Shown piece after piece: positions 8,368-17,058 of a DNA stretch of 64,000 nt. Positions within the stretch are counted from its first letter, which is position 1. Each line of letters opens with the position of its first letter. The position numbers and the translations under genes are program-made. The DNA comes from DTKD01 sp050948905 (GTDB lineage Bacteria; Armatimonadota; UBA5829). Under the pieces are notes generated by a model, which did no database searches, was not told where the DNA came from, and was given only the letters and a program-made list of their open reading frames with translations. Location: assembly GCA_050948905.1 (NCBI GenBank), contig JBMNES010000001.1, positions 558,001-622,000 on the forward strand. Direction: 5' to 3'.

Positions 8368-9213
8368 ATGAAAATCGCTATAGCCAGCGGAAAAGGCGGG
8401 ACAGGCAAGACCACCGTCGGCACTAACCTCGCACGGGTGCTGTCGAAATCTCATAAAGTGCAGTATCTGGACTGTGACGTCGAAGAGCCCAACGCGCATT
8501 TGTTTTTGCACCCGGAAATTACACATAAACGAGACGCGACCGTGCTGGTGCCGGAGGTGGATGAAAACCTTTGCACATCGTGCGGCAAATGCTCGGAGTT
8601 TTGCTACTTTAACGCCATAGCCTCGTTGGCCAACACGACGATTACATTTCACGAGCTGTGCCACAACTGCGGCGGATGCGCGATGGTGTGCCCGGAGAAG
8701 GCGATTACTGAGGTTGAACGCGCTATCGGGGTGATCGAGAGCGGGACTGCCGGTGGAATTGAGTTTGTACATGGCAGGCTGAATATCGGCGAGGCGATAA
8801 GCGTGCCGCTTATAAAGCAGGTGATTGCACATGCGAAACCGGATAGCGTTGTGATCATGGATGCGCCGCCTGGGACCGCATGCCCGGTGGTCGGCACTCT
8901 GAAAGGCGCTGATAAGGCGGTGCTGGTGGCGGAGCCAACAGCGTTTGGGCTGCACGACCTGTCGCTTGCGATTGATCTGATTCGAGAGCTTTCGATGCCG
9001 GTTGGGGTGTTTATCAATCGTTCTGATATAGGCGACGACCGGGTGGAGCGCTTCTGTGAGGCCAATAGTCTGCCTATATGGGGACGGTTGCCGCACAACA
9101 GACGGATAGCGGAGGCGTATTCCAGAGGGACGCTGGCTGTGGAGGCGGTTCCGGAAGTAGCGGAGAGCTTCGAGGGTCTAGCCTCTGAGCTGTTGCAAGG
9201 AGGCGGGCTGTGA
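8368..9213 (+). CDS. MinD-superfamily P-loop ATPase with inserted ferredoxin domain (Orp-type)
   Basis: A 281-residue ATPase with the deviant Walker A motif SGKGGTGKTTVGTNL at the N-terminus. A two-[4Fe-4S] ferredoxin insert follows at about residues 60-115 (CTSCGKCSEFC and CHNCGGCAMVC), then the switch motif MDAPPGTACPVV. This is the architecture of Orp3/Orp4 of the Desulfovibrio orange-protein complex and of related cluster-handling ATPases. It starts two bases after the small Cys protein and its stop overlaps the GTG start of the next paralogue, so the two are probably made together as partners. Confidence 0.9.
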   Translation: MKIAIASGKGGTGKTTVGTNLARVLSKSHKVQYLDCDVEEPNAHLFLHPEITHKRDATVLVPEVDENLCTSCGKCSEFCYFNAIASLANTTITFHELCHNCGGCAMVCPEKAITEVERAIGVIESGTAGGIEFVHGRLNIGEAISVPLIKQVIAHAKPDSVVIMDAPPGTACPVVGTLKGADKAVLVAEPTAFGLHDLSLAIDLIRELSMPVGVFINRSDIGDDRVERFCEANSLPIWGRLPHNRRIAEAYSRGTLAVEAVPEVAESFEGLASELLQGGGL

Positions 9214-10079
9214 AAGAAATTGTTATATTGAGCGGTAAGGGCGGCACTGGAAAGACGAGCATAACTGCGTCTTTCGCCGCGCTGGCTGACAAGCCCGTGC
9301 TCGTCGATTGCGATGTCGATGCTGCGGATCTGCATTTGGTGCTTGAGCCGAAAAAGACCGAAGCTCATGAGTTTATGGGCGGACGGGTAGCTATAATTGA
9401 TGCTGATAAGTGCACGGCCTGCGGGGCGTGTGCTGAGGTGTGCCGGTTTGATGCGATCTCGGAACACGATGGCCTCTATCGAGTCGATGAGATGGAATGC
9501 GAGGGCTGCGGCGTGTGCCAGTTGGTCTGCCCAGTGGATGCCATTGATTTGGTAGATACGGTGAGTGGGCAATGGTTTTTGTCTCAGACGAGATTCGGGC
9601 CGATGGTACACGCAAGACTGAGCGCAGGCGGGGAGAACTCCGGGAAGCTGGTCACTCTTAGTCGCAAAGAAGCCAGGGAGGTCGCCCAAAATGCGGGATC
9701 TCAGCTTATAATAACCGATGGCCCGCCGGGAATCGGATGTCCGGTGATCGCTTCGCTTGCGGATGCGAACCACGTGGTAGTTGTGACTGAACCTACTGTA
9801 TCGGGTATCCACGATTTGCAGAGAGTTGCGAAATTGACCGTGCATTTTCGTGTGCCGGCGAGTATCATCATTAATAAGTACGATATAAACGAAGAGAAGG
9901 CGGCGGAAATAGACGAGTTTGCCAAATCGCACGACCTTGAAGTGCTGGGCAAAGTGGCCTATGACCCGATCGTTACCGCCGCGCAGTTGGAAGGCAAGAG
10001 CATAGTAGAATACTGCAGCGCAGGAATAAGCGATACGCTGCGAGATATATGGGGCCGAGTGTCCCGAATCATTGACTGA
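9210..10079 (+). CDS. Second MinD-superfamily ATPase with ferredoxin domain (Orp-type)
   Basis: A 289-residue paralogue of the preceding gene. Walker A is SGKGGTGKTSITASF. The ferredoxin insert has CTACGACAEVC and CEGCGVCQLVC, and the ATPase motif is TDGPPGIGCPVIASLADANH. It starts with GTG, overlapping the previous stop (GTGA), the usual sign of translational coupling. Two non-identical ferredoxin ATPases in tandem are characteristic of the ORP system, where they are thought to act as a pair in assembling or moving a metal cluster. The stop is followed ten bases later by the Mrp-type gene. Confidence 0.9.
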   Translation: MKEIVILSGKGGTGKTSITASFAALADKPVLVDCDVDAADLHLVLEPKKTEAHEFMGGRVAIIDADKCTACGACAEVCRFDAISEHDGLYRVDEMECEGCGVCQLVCPVDAIDLVDTVSGQWFLSQTRFGPMVHARLSAGGENSGKLVTLSRKEAREVAQNAGSQLIITDGPPGIGCPVIASLADANHVVVVTEPTVSGIHDLQRVAKLTVHFRVPASIIINKYDINEEKAAEIDEFAKSHDLEVLGKVAYDPIVTAAQLEGKSIVEYCSAGISDTLRDIWGRVSRIID

Positions 10080-10089
10080 GGAGTAAAAC

Positions 10090-11340
10090 ATGTCCCAAGA
10101 GCATAGTTGTGGCGCTGGCGGTTGCAGCGCAGGTGGAAATGGCGGATGCGGATCGTGTGGCGCAGAGAACGCGCAGAGCCTTGATGAGTTTATGGCGTTC
10201 GTCGAACGAGAGGATACCCTGAAGCGCATTAAGCATAAGATAGTCGTGCTTTCCGGAAAGGGCGGGGTTGGCAAGAGCACCGTTGCGGTGAACCTTGCCG
10301 TGTCGCTGGGGTTGGCTGGGAATAAAGTTGGCTTGCTGGATGTCGACATTCATGGGCCGAGCGTGCCCAAGATGCTGCATTTGGAGGATCATAAGCTCGA
10401 ATCCAACGGCCGAAAGCTGATCCCTGCCGAGATGGGAAACATTAAGGTTATGTCGATCGGTTTTATGCTGCAGGGCGCCGATGATGCGATCATCTGGCGC
10501 GGGCCAATGAAGGCTGGAGTTATCAAGCAGTTTGTGGAGGAAGTTGAGTGGGGAGATTTGGACTACCTGGTGGTCGACTGCCCGCCCGGAACCGGTGACG
10601 AACCGCTTTCAGTGATTCAGACCCTGCAAAACGCCGACGGCGCAGTGGTGGTAACCACCCCGCAGGATGTGGCGTTGGCGGATGTTGCTAAGTCGATTCA
10701 GTTCTGCCAGCAGCTTAACCTGAAAGTACTGGGCGTAGTCGAGAATATGAGCGGGTTTGCCTGCCCCCACTGCGGTGAGACTGTGGATATATTCAAGTCC
10801 GGCGGCGGGGAGAAGATGGCGGAGCGGATGGGCGTGCCGTTTTTGGGCAGCGTGCCGCTCGACCCTGTAGTGGTGACCGCCGGAGACTCGGGGACGCCGT
10901 ATATTTATAACTACTCCAACTCCGCAGCGGCTAAGGCGTTTGAACCGATAGTAGCTGGGTTGGCGAACATATTGAACGATGGGACTGGAAAGGAAAAGAA
11001 AATGCTAATCGCACTGCCTACAAGCGATGGACAGCTTTGCATGCATTTTGGCCATAGCGAGAAGTTCTCCATTTTCGAGATCGACCCTGATGGGAAGAGA
11101 ATCATAGCCAAGACGGTTGTTATACCGCCGCCGCACGAGCCGGGTCTGCTGCCGAAATGGCTAAACAGCGAAGGAGTGAGCGTTATTATAGCTGGTGGCA
11201 TGGGCCAGCGGGCGCAGGAGTTATTTGCAGAGGCCGGTGTCAAGGTGGTAGTGGGCGCACAGCCGGACGACCCTGAGAAGGTGGTAATGTCGTATCTGAA
11301 CGGCGATCTGCAGACCGGAGACAACGTCTGCGACCACTAA
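10090..11340 (+). CDS. Mrp/NBP35-type ATPase fused to a NifX-like domain (MrpORP)
   Basis: A 416-residue fusion. The N-terminus is rich in Cys and Gly (five cysteines within about 25 residues), followed by an Mrp/ApbC ATPase. The ATPase has Walker A SGKGGVGKSTVAVNL near residues 54-68, DIHGPSVPKMLHL, DCPPGTGDEP and the cluster-bridging CPHC motif. From about residue 305 a NifX/ORP domain follows (MLIALPTSDGQLCMHFGHSE). Mrp proteins are iron-sulphur cluster carriers, and the same fusion is known as MrpORP in Desulfovibrio. Last structural gene before the PadR regulator. Confidence 0.92.
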   Translation: MSQEHSCGAGGCSAGGNGGCGSCGAENAQSLDEFMAFVEREDTLKRIKHKIVVLSGKGGVGKSTVAVNLAVSLGLAGNKVGLLDVDIHGPSVPKMLHLEDHKLESNGRKLIPAEMGNIKVMSIGFMLQGADDAIIWRGPMKAGVIKQFVEEVEWGDLDYLVVDCPPGTGDEPLSVIQTLQNADGAVVVTTPQDVALADVAKSIQFCQQLNLKVLGVVENMSGFACPHCGETVDIFKSGGGEKMAERMGVPFLGSVPLDPVVVTAGDSGTPYIYNYSNSAAAKAFEPIVAGLANILNDGTGKEKKMLIALPTSDGQLCMHFGHSEKFSIFEIDPDGKRIIAKTVVIPPPHEPGLLPKWLNSEGVSVIIAGGMGQRAQELFAEAGVKVVVGAQPDDPEKVVMSYLNGDLQTGDNVCDH

Positions 11341-11384
11341 CGCTGTAGTGATTCATCGACCGATAATGATATTTGAGGAATAGA

Positions 11385-11777
11385 ATGCGAAGGGGACACT
11401 GTCATCGCCACGGGGACGGCCAGCCGTGTACGTGTTCGATGGGGAATCTTTATAGGTTCGTCGAACCGCTGGCGCTTTATTTGCTGAAAAAGCGCGGGCA
11501 GACGCACGGATATGACCTGATGGGCGCGCTTAAAGAACAGGCGCTGACCGACTCGACCATTGAGCCGGGGGCGCTGTATCGTACGCTGCGTCGTCTGGAG
11601 GAGGCCGGGTTTGTGTCGTCAACCTGGGATGTCGGTGGCAGTGGCCCTGCCAGGCGTGTCTATGAGCTTACCGCAGATGGGGAGGCTCATTTGCGGGAAT
11701 GGATAACGGTATTGGATCACCTGGCAGGCTCAATTAAAGGCTTTGTAATAGAAGCCAGGGAGCTTATCAAAGAGTAG
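11385..11777 (+). CDS. PadR-family transcriptional regulator with Cys/His-rich N-terminus
   Basis: A 130-residue winged-helix protein of the PadR type: LYRFVEPLALYLLKKRGQTH, GALYRTLRRLEEAGFV and VYELTADGEAHLREW. The first 20 residues contain three His and three Cys (GHCHRHGDGQPCTC), a plausible metal or redox sensor. I prefer the ATG at 11385, six to seven bases after GAGGAA (11375-11380), over an in-frame TTG at 11373 that lies in that ribosome site. Its place at the end of the ORP-type operon, plus the palindrome over the operon's -10 box, suggests autoregulation. Confidence 0.88.
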   Translation: MRRGHCHRHGDGQPCTCSMGNLYRFVEPLALYLLKKRGQTHGYDLMGALKEQALTDSTIEPGALYRTLRRLEEAGFVSSTWDVGGSGPARRVYELTADGEAHLREWITVLDHLAGSIKGFVIEARELIKE

Positions 11778-11802
11778 AACTTCGGTGGCTGAGGCTGTTC
11801 GA

Positions 11803-11831
11803 TTGAGGCCAAAACCTGGTCGTGGTATAAT
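11803..11831 (+). promoter_or_regulatory. Promoter of the lytic transglycosylase gene
   Basis: -35 TTGAGG at 11803-11808, 17-base spacer, -10 TATAAT at 11826-11831. The predicted transcript has a short leader containing AAGGGA ahead of the GTG start at 11861. Confidence 0.65.
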
Positions 11832-11860
11832 CCTCGTATCATAATCTAAGGGATCACGCG

Positions 11861-12832
11861 GTGAAGTCGGGCTGGTTTTTTATAATACTACCTTTCATAT
11901 TATTGGCTGCCTGTTCAGGTTATGCAGCTGAGCCAGTGGACGTCAAGCAATACCTCGTCCTCCGCAAATCATTGATGACGCAGCTCTCGATAAGCCAGCT
12001 AAAGGCGGAATCGGGCGCGTATATCGGCAAAGTTTTCGAGATACGCGGGCAGATGATGGGCCATTGCGGCAATACGATTATCGTAAGTGACCCAGAGGGT
12101 GATTCTTATACGATTACTACCGATACCCCGCCGGCGCAGATCGGGTCGCATCTGGCGTGTCTTGTTAAAATCGGTGAGAAATCTACTTGCTCTTTGAGCG
12201 ACCTGGACCTTGTGGCATGCACTTTTCTTCTGGACCTGCAAAGAGCCGAACCCAAACCCAAAGCCGCTGCCCCTGCTTCTAAGCCGGCTCAGGCGCAATC
12301 GTCGGCTTCTGCTCAAAACACTACAACCAAACAGATCACCTCTGACGAACTTGTTCAGATTTATACTAATGCCGTGAGAGGCTTCAACCCGAAGCTGAGC
12401 CAGTCGCAGGCAGACACAATAGCAAGGAGCATATTGGGGTTTAGTTATCACTATAAAGTCGATCCGAGACTGGTGTGTGCGGTGATTATAGCGGAGTCGA
12501 ATTTTAAGGTAAACGCGACATCACGGGCTGGAGCACAGGGATTGGGGCAGCTTATGCCGAGCACAGCGGCGGGACTTGGGGTGAACAACGCCTATGACCC
12601 GGTGCAGAATATTTACGGGTCGGTCAGGTATGTAAAGAGCATGCTTGATCGGATGTCCGGCAATAAACACTTCAATGAACTAACCTGGAACGACCTCGCA
12701 CTGGCGCTGGCGGCTTATAATGCCGGGCCGGGGGCTGTGAAAAAACACGGCGGAGTACCGCCTTATAAAGAGACTCGTAATTACGTGCAGAGAGTTACGT
12801 CTATTTACAAGCAGTTGTGCGGGGTGAAGTAG
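11861..12832 (+). CDS. Lytic transglycosylase (SLT domain) lipoprotein
   Basis: A 323-residue exported protein. The signal peptide ends in the lipobox-like LLAACSG, so it is probably a lipoprotein. Residues about 30-130 form a small unassigned domain, followed by an Ala/Pro-rich linker. The SLT goose-lysozyme-like domain starts at about residue 195 with the catalytic-Glu motif CAVIIAESNF. GAQGLGQLMPSTA and ALAAYNAGPGAV follow, all diagnostic of family-1 lytic transglycosylases, which cleave the peptidoglycan glycan strand. Start is GTG at 11861. Confidence 0.92.
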   Translation: MKSGWFFIILPFILLAACSGYAAEPVDVKQYLVLRKSLMTQLSISQLKAESGAYIGKVFEIRGQMMGHCGNTIIVSDPEGDSYTITTDTPPAQIGSHLACLVKIGEKSTCSLSDLDLVACTFLLDLQRAEPKPKAAAPASKPAQAQSSASAQNTTTKQITSDELVQIYTNAVRGFNPKLSQSQADTIARSILGFSYHYKVDPRLVCAVIIAESNFKVNATSRAGAQGLGQLMPSTAAGLGVNNAYDPVQNIYGSVRYVKSMLDRMSGNKHFNELTWNDLALALAAYNAGPGAVKKHGGVPPYKETRNYVQRVTSIYKQLCGVK

Positions 12833-13172
12833 AGGGCCCGACATCGTAAAAAGCTGATTTCTTATTAAGGAAACGCGAAAGAGCGAAAGAAGCGAAAGCC
12901 AGAAATAGCAGATAGTTCGGATTATTTGGAATCGGACTTCGAACCTCGGACGTCGGACATCGAAAAAGCAGATTTCTCGCTGCGCTCGAAATGACGGGGG
13001 TTGTGCATACTCGAAATGACGGGGGTGGTGGGTGCGCGAAATGACGGGTGATGGGTGTTCGAAATGACGGAGATAGTGACGCTCGAAATGACGGGAGTGG
13101 TGAGCGCTCGAAATGACGGGATGTGGGTGTGCAACCGAAGTAACTTGTTTGAGTTATTTTAAGAGGTATAAG
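12833..13172. repeat. Repeat-filled gap: family A followed by degenerate CTCGAAATGACGGG tandem units
   Basis: A family-A composite copy occupies about 12926-12995. It is followed to about 13125 by five imperfect copies of a 25-30-bp unit ending in CGAAATGACGGG. Open frames across this stretch are products of the repeat, not genes. A ribosome site AAGAGG at the end serves the next gene. Confidence 0.85.
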
Positions 13173-13700
13173 ATGAGAACTTGTCTCGTTGTAATTGCGA
13201 TACTTTTTTTGTGCGCTTCGCTGGTGATGGCGGAGGAGGCTATCGGGATTCCGGTGTATCCGGGAGGGGAGTCGACTATGGAGATCAGCCTTGCCGATGC
13301 TGATCTGCTTCCCACGCTCAAGGCGATGCTGCCGATGATGAAACTCGGCGGGTTGGAGAAGATCGACCCAAACGATCTCGAAGCCGCCTTGAAAGACGTC
13401 AAACTCGTAGAAGTACTGCAGGTGGAGGTTAGAACTCCGGCCAGTGAGGCGCAGATCGCTGATTTCTACTCCCAAAAGGCGCCGGCGGGGACTTGGAACC
13501 AGGTGTTTAAGCAGTCGACGACAAAAACCGCGATGGCGCTGTTTGTTCAGGGCGCCGGTGAGAAACTCTATGGCTACAGAGTGCAGACGGCAGTTGAGGA
13601 TAATAAACCGATAAAAAAGGCCATTATCTTCAGAACCGAGGGCAAAATCGACTACGTTAAAGCTCTTACGATTGCTGGCAAAATGTTACTCAATAAATGA
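13173..13700 (+). CDS. Exported protein of unknown function
   Basis: A 175-residue protein with a clear signal peptide (MRTCLVVIAILFLCASLVMA, cleavage near A-EE). The mature part has the phrase IGIPVYPGGE and a segment QIADFYSQKAPAGTWNQVFK. This recalls small periplasmic proteins with a PGA-type motif, but I cannot assign a family with confidence. The ATG at 13173 is preceded by AAGAGG at good spacing. The stop overlaps the start of the DUF123 gene by four bases (ATGA), so the two are cotranslated. Confidence 0.75.
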   Translation: MRTCLVVIAILFLCASLVMAEEAIGIPVYPGGESTMEISLADADLLPTLKAMLPMMKLGGLEKIDPNDLEAALKDVKLVEVLQVEVRTPASEAQIADFYSQKAPAGTWNQVFKQSTTKTAMALFVQGAGEKLYGYRVQTAVEDNKPIKKAIIFRTEGKIDYVKALTIAGKMLLNK

Positions 13701-14098
13701 AGCGCGGCGTCTATCAACTTCTGATTAAATTGGATCGCGATAAAACTATCCCCGTGGGAAAGCTCGGAGTCTTTGACTTTCCACGGGGATATTATGTTTA
13801 TACGGGCAGCGCGATGGGAGGGCTGGAGGCTCGGGTGGCCAGGCACCTCTCTGATGTGAAACGGTTTCACTGGCATATTGATTATCTACTTGAGCAAAGC
13901 GAGATTATCCGGTATGCTATAAAGGAATGCTCGGCTGATGGGCCGCGAGAGGAATGCGCGGTGCATGCGGCGACTCTTGAGATGGACGGCGCGACGGAGC
14001 TGATTAAGGGCTTCGGGTCGAGCGATTGCAGGTGCCGGTCGCATTTGGTTTATTTTGCAAAAGAACCGACGCTGGCGCTGGATGATACCCCGGCATAG
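13697..14098 (+). CDS. DUF123 / GIY-YIG-like nuclease family protein
   Basis: A 133-residue protein of the DUF123 family. It has the opening GVYQLLIKLDRDKTIPVGKL, then FPRGYYVYTGSAMGGLEARV, RHL and FHWHIDYLL, followed by a cysteine-containing segment ECAVHAATL and CRCRSHLVYF. The fold is related to GIY-YIG endonucleases; the tyrosines, arginine and histidines typical of the family are present. Its cellular role is not established. It overlaps the exported-protein gene by four bases and lies 29 bases before scpA. Confidence 0.88.
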   Translation: MKRGVYQLLIKLDRDKTIPVGKLGVFDFPRGYYVYTGSAMGGLEARVARHLSDVKRFHWHIDYLLEQSEIIRYAIKECSADGPREECAVHAATLEMDGATELIKGFGSSDCRCRSHLVYFAKEPTLALDDTPA

Positions 14099-14127
14099 GC
14101 TAAATGATGCTGGGAGGGAGGGCAGAA

Positions 14128-14871
14128 ATGCAAGTCGAAGATAGCCCCTATAAAGTCACTTTGACAGTCTTCGAAGGCCCTCTCGATCTGTTGCTGCACC
14201 TTATCCGCTCCAACGAAATCGACATCTACGATATCCCTATCGTGAAGGTTACTGAGCAGTATCTGGCGTATTTATCCCTGATGGAGTCGCTGGACCTGGA
14301 AGTGGCAGGGGAGTGGCTCGTTATGGCGGCGACGCTGCTGGAAATCAAAAGCCGGATGCTGCTTCCGGAAGAGCCGAAGGAAGAGGCCGAGGAAGAGGCT
14401 GTCGACCCAAGAGTGGAGCTTGTCGAGCGGCTGATTGAATATGAGAAGTTCAAAGAGGCGGCGGAGCTTTTCAGGGAGCGGGAGAACGAGCAGGCGAAGG
14501 TGTTCGGCAGGGGCGCGGTGGTATTAGACTACGACTTGCGGCCGGAGTTCGATTTATCAGATATAACGGCGGTCGACTTGCTGGCCGCTTTGCAGAACAT
14601 TCTTTCTGATGTAGATGACGAGCCTGTAACCAGCATCCAGCGGCGTAAAATCAGCGTGCGGATGCGGATGCGGGAGATTTATAAAAGGGCAGCGGACGCG
14701 GCAGGGCAGTTGCATTTTGCGGACCTGTTTGAGGACGTGACGAACCGGGTCGAGGTGGTGATCACATTCCTTGCGCTGCTGGAATTGTTGAGAAAGAGAA
14801 GATTGACGGTTAAACAGAAGGCTGCGTTTGCGCCTATTGAGATAAGAGTCGTGGAGCGGGATGGAAGCTAA
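14128..14871 (+). CDS. scpA: Segregation and condensation protein A
   Basis: A 247-residue kleisin subunit of the SMC-ScpAB condensin. The N-terminal domain shows FEGPLDLLLHLIRSNEIDIY and DIPIVKVTEQYLAYL, the linker is acidic (EEPKEEAEEEAVDPR), and the C-terminal winged helix includes VVITFLALLELLRKRRLTV. I chose the ATG at 14128 because GGAGGGAGGG lies directly before it; an upstream in-frame ATG at 14104 would put that ribosome site inside the gene. Overlaps scpB by 11 bases. Confidence 0.95.
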   Translation: MQVEDSPYKVTLTVFEGPLDLLLHLIRSNEIDIYDIPIVKVTEQYLAYLSLMESLDLEVAGEWLVMAATLLEIKSRMLLPEEPKEEAEEEAVDPRVELVERLIEYEKFKEAAELFRERENEQAKVFGRGAVVLDYDLRPEFDLSDITAVDLLAALQNILSDVDDEPVTSIQRRKISVRMRMREIYKRAADAAGQLHFADLFEDVTNRVEVVITFLALLELLRKRRLTVKQKAAFAPIEIRVVERDGS

Positions 14872-15595
14872 AGATAAAGCATTGGAAGCTGGATACGAGT
14901 TGGTGTCGGCCAAACCGATGTCCGAGGCGACCGTGGATGATATAAACGAGGCTGTCGGCGACGTGGTGGTCGCGCAGGATACGTTTGTGCCGGAGGAGGC
15001 GCCCCATCGCAACGGCAAGCTACAGCACGTTGTTGAGTGTATGCTGTTTGTCTCCTCAGAGCCGATGACCTCCCAGCAGATCGCGGATACTCTTGAAATC
15101 GAGCGAGAGCGCGTAGAAGATGCTCTGGCTGGTCTCGAAGAGGACCTGAATTGCGGACATGGGTTGCAACTCGTGCGGGTGGCCGGCGGATATCAGATAT
15201 GTACCCGACCGGAATTTGGGGAATACTGTGCGATGATACTGCAACCGGCAAAGCGGAGGCTATCAAAGGCCGCGCTTGAGACGCTGGCCGTGGTGGCTTA
15301 TCGGCAGCCTTGCACGATCCCGGAGGTCGAGGCCGTGCGTGGGGTCGATGTCGGCGGGGTTATGAAGACCCTTATAGAGCGCAGGCTTGTTAAGGAAGCC
15401 GGCAAGAAACAGGCGCCCGGCAGGCCGACGCTGTATACTACAACACAAGAGTTTTTGGAATATTTCGGACTAAATGACGTCTCGGAGCTGCCGGATATCG
15501 ATATGATGGCGGTGGAGGCTGTGAAGGCGTTGGAGGCTCAGAAGGGACTGTTTGATACGGAAACTGAGCATCAGCCCGGAGAGGTCGGGGATTAG
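14861..15595 (+). CDS. scpB: Segregation and condensation protein B
   Basis: A 244-residue ScpB with an unusual N-terminal extension of about 50 residues before the first winged helix (LQHVVECMLFVSSEPMTSQQ). The typical KRRLSKAALETLAVVAYRQP and VDVGGVMKTLIERRLVKEAG follow, then RPTLYTTTQEFLEYFGL. ScpB dimers bind ScpA in the condensin complex that organises the chromosome. The start overlaps the end of scpA by 11 bases, so translation is coupled. Confidence 0.95.
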   Translation: MEAKDKALEAGYELVSAKPMSEATVDDINEAVGDVVVAQDTFVPEEAPHRNGKLQHVVECMLFVSSEPMTSQQIADTLEIERERVEDALAGLEEDLNCGHGLQLVRVAGGYQICTRPEFGEYCAMILQPAKRRLSKAALETLAVVAYRQPCTIPEVEAVRGVDVGGVMKTLIERRLVKEAGKKQAPGRPTLYTTTQEFLEYFGLNDVSELPDIDMMAVEAVKALEAQKGLFDTETEHQPGEVGD

Positions 15596-15825
15596 AGAGG
15601 CGCGGGAAGGGAAAACGCGAAAGCGCGAGAAAAGCGAAATCCGGAAAATAGTATTTTAGATTCGGTGAGCGCCATCGAAGCATCTTGCAGGCTGTGCGGT
15701 GGCGATTCGGAGATCGCCACCGATCCTTAAAGGAGTTGTCCGAGACGGAGATCGGACACTACATTTTATTGTAATAGTTAGTGCTGGCTGGAACGCCGCG
15801 ATTTTACGTGCGGTTGGTATATGTA
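15596..15825. repeat. Repeat-filled gap with one family-C and one family-D hairpin
   Basis: A family-C hairpin is at 15698-15721 (GGTGGCGAT, TCGGAG, ATCGCCACC). A family-D hairpin is at 15737-15758 (TGTCCGA, GACGGAGA, TCGGACA) followed by CTACA. The D stem differs from the commoner TGGCCGA/TCGGCCA by a compensated pair. No gene is visible. Confidence 0.8.
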
Positions 15826-17058
15826 ATGCAGAACTTGCGAAGTATTCGCCTGGGGATCTGGGCGGTTGTATTTTTGACTCTTGTGTGCAGTAATGTGTGC
15901 GCTACCGGCGCTCCTGAGATAGACGCGTTGGGTGCGGTGTTGATGGATGTGGACACAGGCCGGGTGCTTTATGAGAAAAATCCGCACAAAAGACTGCCGA
16001 ACGCAAGCACTACCAAGATAATGACCGCTATTTTGCTGATTGAACACTGCAAGATGACGGACAGGATTGAGGCCAGCGAAAACGCCTGCACTACTCCATA
16101 TACCTCACTTCACCTGATGCCCGGGGAGACGATTACAGTAAAGGACCTGTTGACGGGTATGCTGGTGCGGTCGGCAAATGACGCGTCTGTGGCTGCAGCG
16201 GAGCATATAGCAGGCTCTACCGAAAACTTCGCCATTGTTATGAACCATAAAGCGGCCAGCATCGGCTGCACTGATACGAACTTCGTCACCCCAAATGGGC
16301 TTTATGACCCCGACCACTACTCATCGGCGTACGATCTCTGCCTTATGGCTCGGTATGCTATGCGGTTTGACGAGTTTAATAAGGCCATAAAAACACGGAA
16401 ATATTCTCTGAACAGCCGCACGATGAACAAAGAGGACTTGTGCGTGTATACACACAGCAAGTTCCTTAAAAGTTATCCCGGCGCAGATGGGGTGAAGTCG
16501 GGTTATACCAAACAATCGAAAACCTGCTATGTCGGTAGTGCAACCCGAAACGGATGGCGGCTGGTGTCGGCAATTTTAGGAAGCCAGAACGCAAACGCCG
16601 CAACTGCCGTGTTGATGGATTATGGGTTCGATAATTTCAAGCGTGTGCAGGTTGTTAAGTCGAATCAGAAATGTGGGGACGCAAAAGTGACCGGCGGAAG
16701 GCACGCCACCGTGTCTGCACTGGCGGCAAAAAGCCTTAGCATCCCGGTGGCGAAAAAAGGCAGCAAAGTCACGACCAGGTTGCGATTCTCCTCTATCGAG
16801 GCTCCCATAGAAAAAGGCCAGCGCGTCGGGAAAATCGTGGCGTTGGTGGATGGCCAACAGGTCGCGTCGGTCGGACTGAAGGCTGGCGAGGAGATGGGAA
16901 TCAGCCTGTGGCGACGGGGGGTAATTTTAGCAAAGGGATGCGGCCTGGTGGTGGCGCTGCTGATTGTGGGGAGATATGGAAGAGAGATTACAAAAAGTTC
17001 TCGCCGCCGCAGGCGTCGGGTCACGTCGCCGATGCGAGGATATAATCGCCGCAGGTAG
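15826..17058 (+). CDS. D-alanyl-D-alanine carboxypeptidase (PBP5 family)
   Basis: A 410-residue low-molecular-weight penicillin-binding protein. Signal peptide MQNLRSIRLGIWAVVFLTLV at the N-terminus. The active-site serine is in NASTTKIMTA (SxxK), the second motif is RSANDAS (SxN) and the third is DGVKSGYT (KSG instead of KTG). A PBP5 C-terminal domain follows (RFSSIEAPIEKGQRVGKIVA). A C-terminal membrane segment (GCGLVVALLIVGRYG) and a very basic tail (KSSRRRRRRV) anchor it. It trims the terminal D-Ala of peptidoglycan stems. The ATG at 15826 gives the cleaner signal peptide than an upstream GTG at 15781. The last 83 bases overlap rluB in another frame. Confidence 0.92.
   Translation: MQNLRSIRLGIWAVVFLTLVCSNVCATGAPEIDALGAVLMDVDTGRVLYEKNPHKRLPNASTTKIMTAILLIEHCKMTDRIEASENACTTPYTSLHLMPGETITVKDLLTGMLVRSANDASVAAAEHIAGSTENFAIVMNHKAASIGCTDTNFVTPNGLYDPDHYSSAYDLCLMARYAMRFDEFNKAIKTRKYSLNSRTMNKEDLCVYTHSKFLKSYPGADGVKSGYTKQSKTCYVGSATRNGWRLVSAILGSQNANAATAVLMDYGFDNFKRVQVVKSNQKCGDAKVTGGRHATVSALAAKSLSIPVAKKGSKVTTRLRFSSIEAPIEKGQRVGKIVALVDGQQVASVGLKAGEEMGISLWRRGVILAKGCGLVVALLIVGRYGREITKSSRRRRRRVTSPMRGYNRRR

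Noticed and set aside
8649..10349. Minus-strand open frame of 566 codons opposite the two Orp-type ATPases
   Set aside because: It is the antisense of conserved ATPase genes; the GC-rich codon bias opens the frame. The plus-strand proteins have full motifs.
12995..13125. Possible CRISPR array
   Set aside because: Repeats are degenerate, directly adjacent and lack unique spacers of constant length; no cas gene is in the window. The same holds for 32530-32620 and 26940-27055.
12801..13475. Minus-strand open frame of 224 codons
   Set aside because: It crosses family-A and degenerate tandem repeats and overlaps the real lytic transglycosylase and exported-protein genes.
16442..16455. GTGTATACAC palindrome similar to the PadR-type dyad
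   Set aside because: It lies within the carboxypeptidase coding sequence, lacks the flanking TAG/CTA bases and is far from a promoter.
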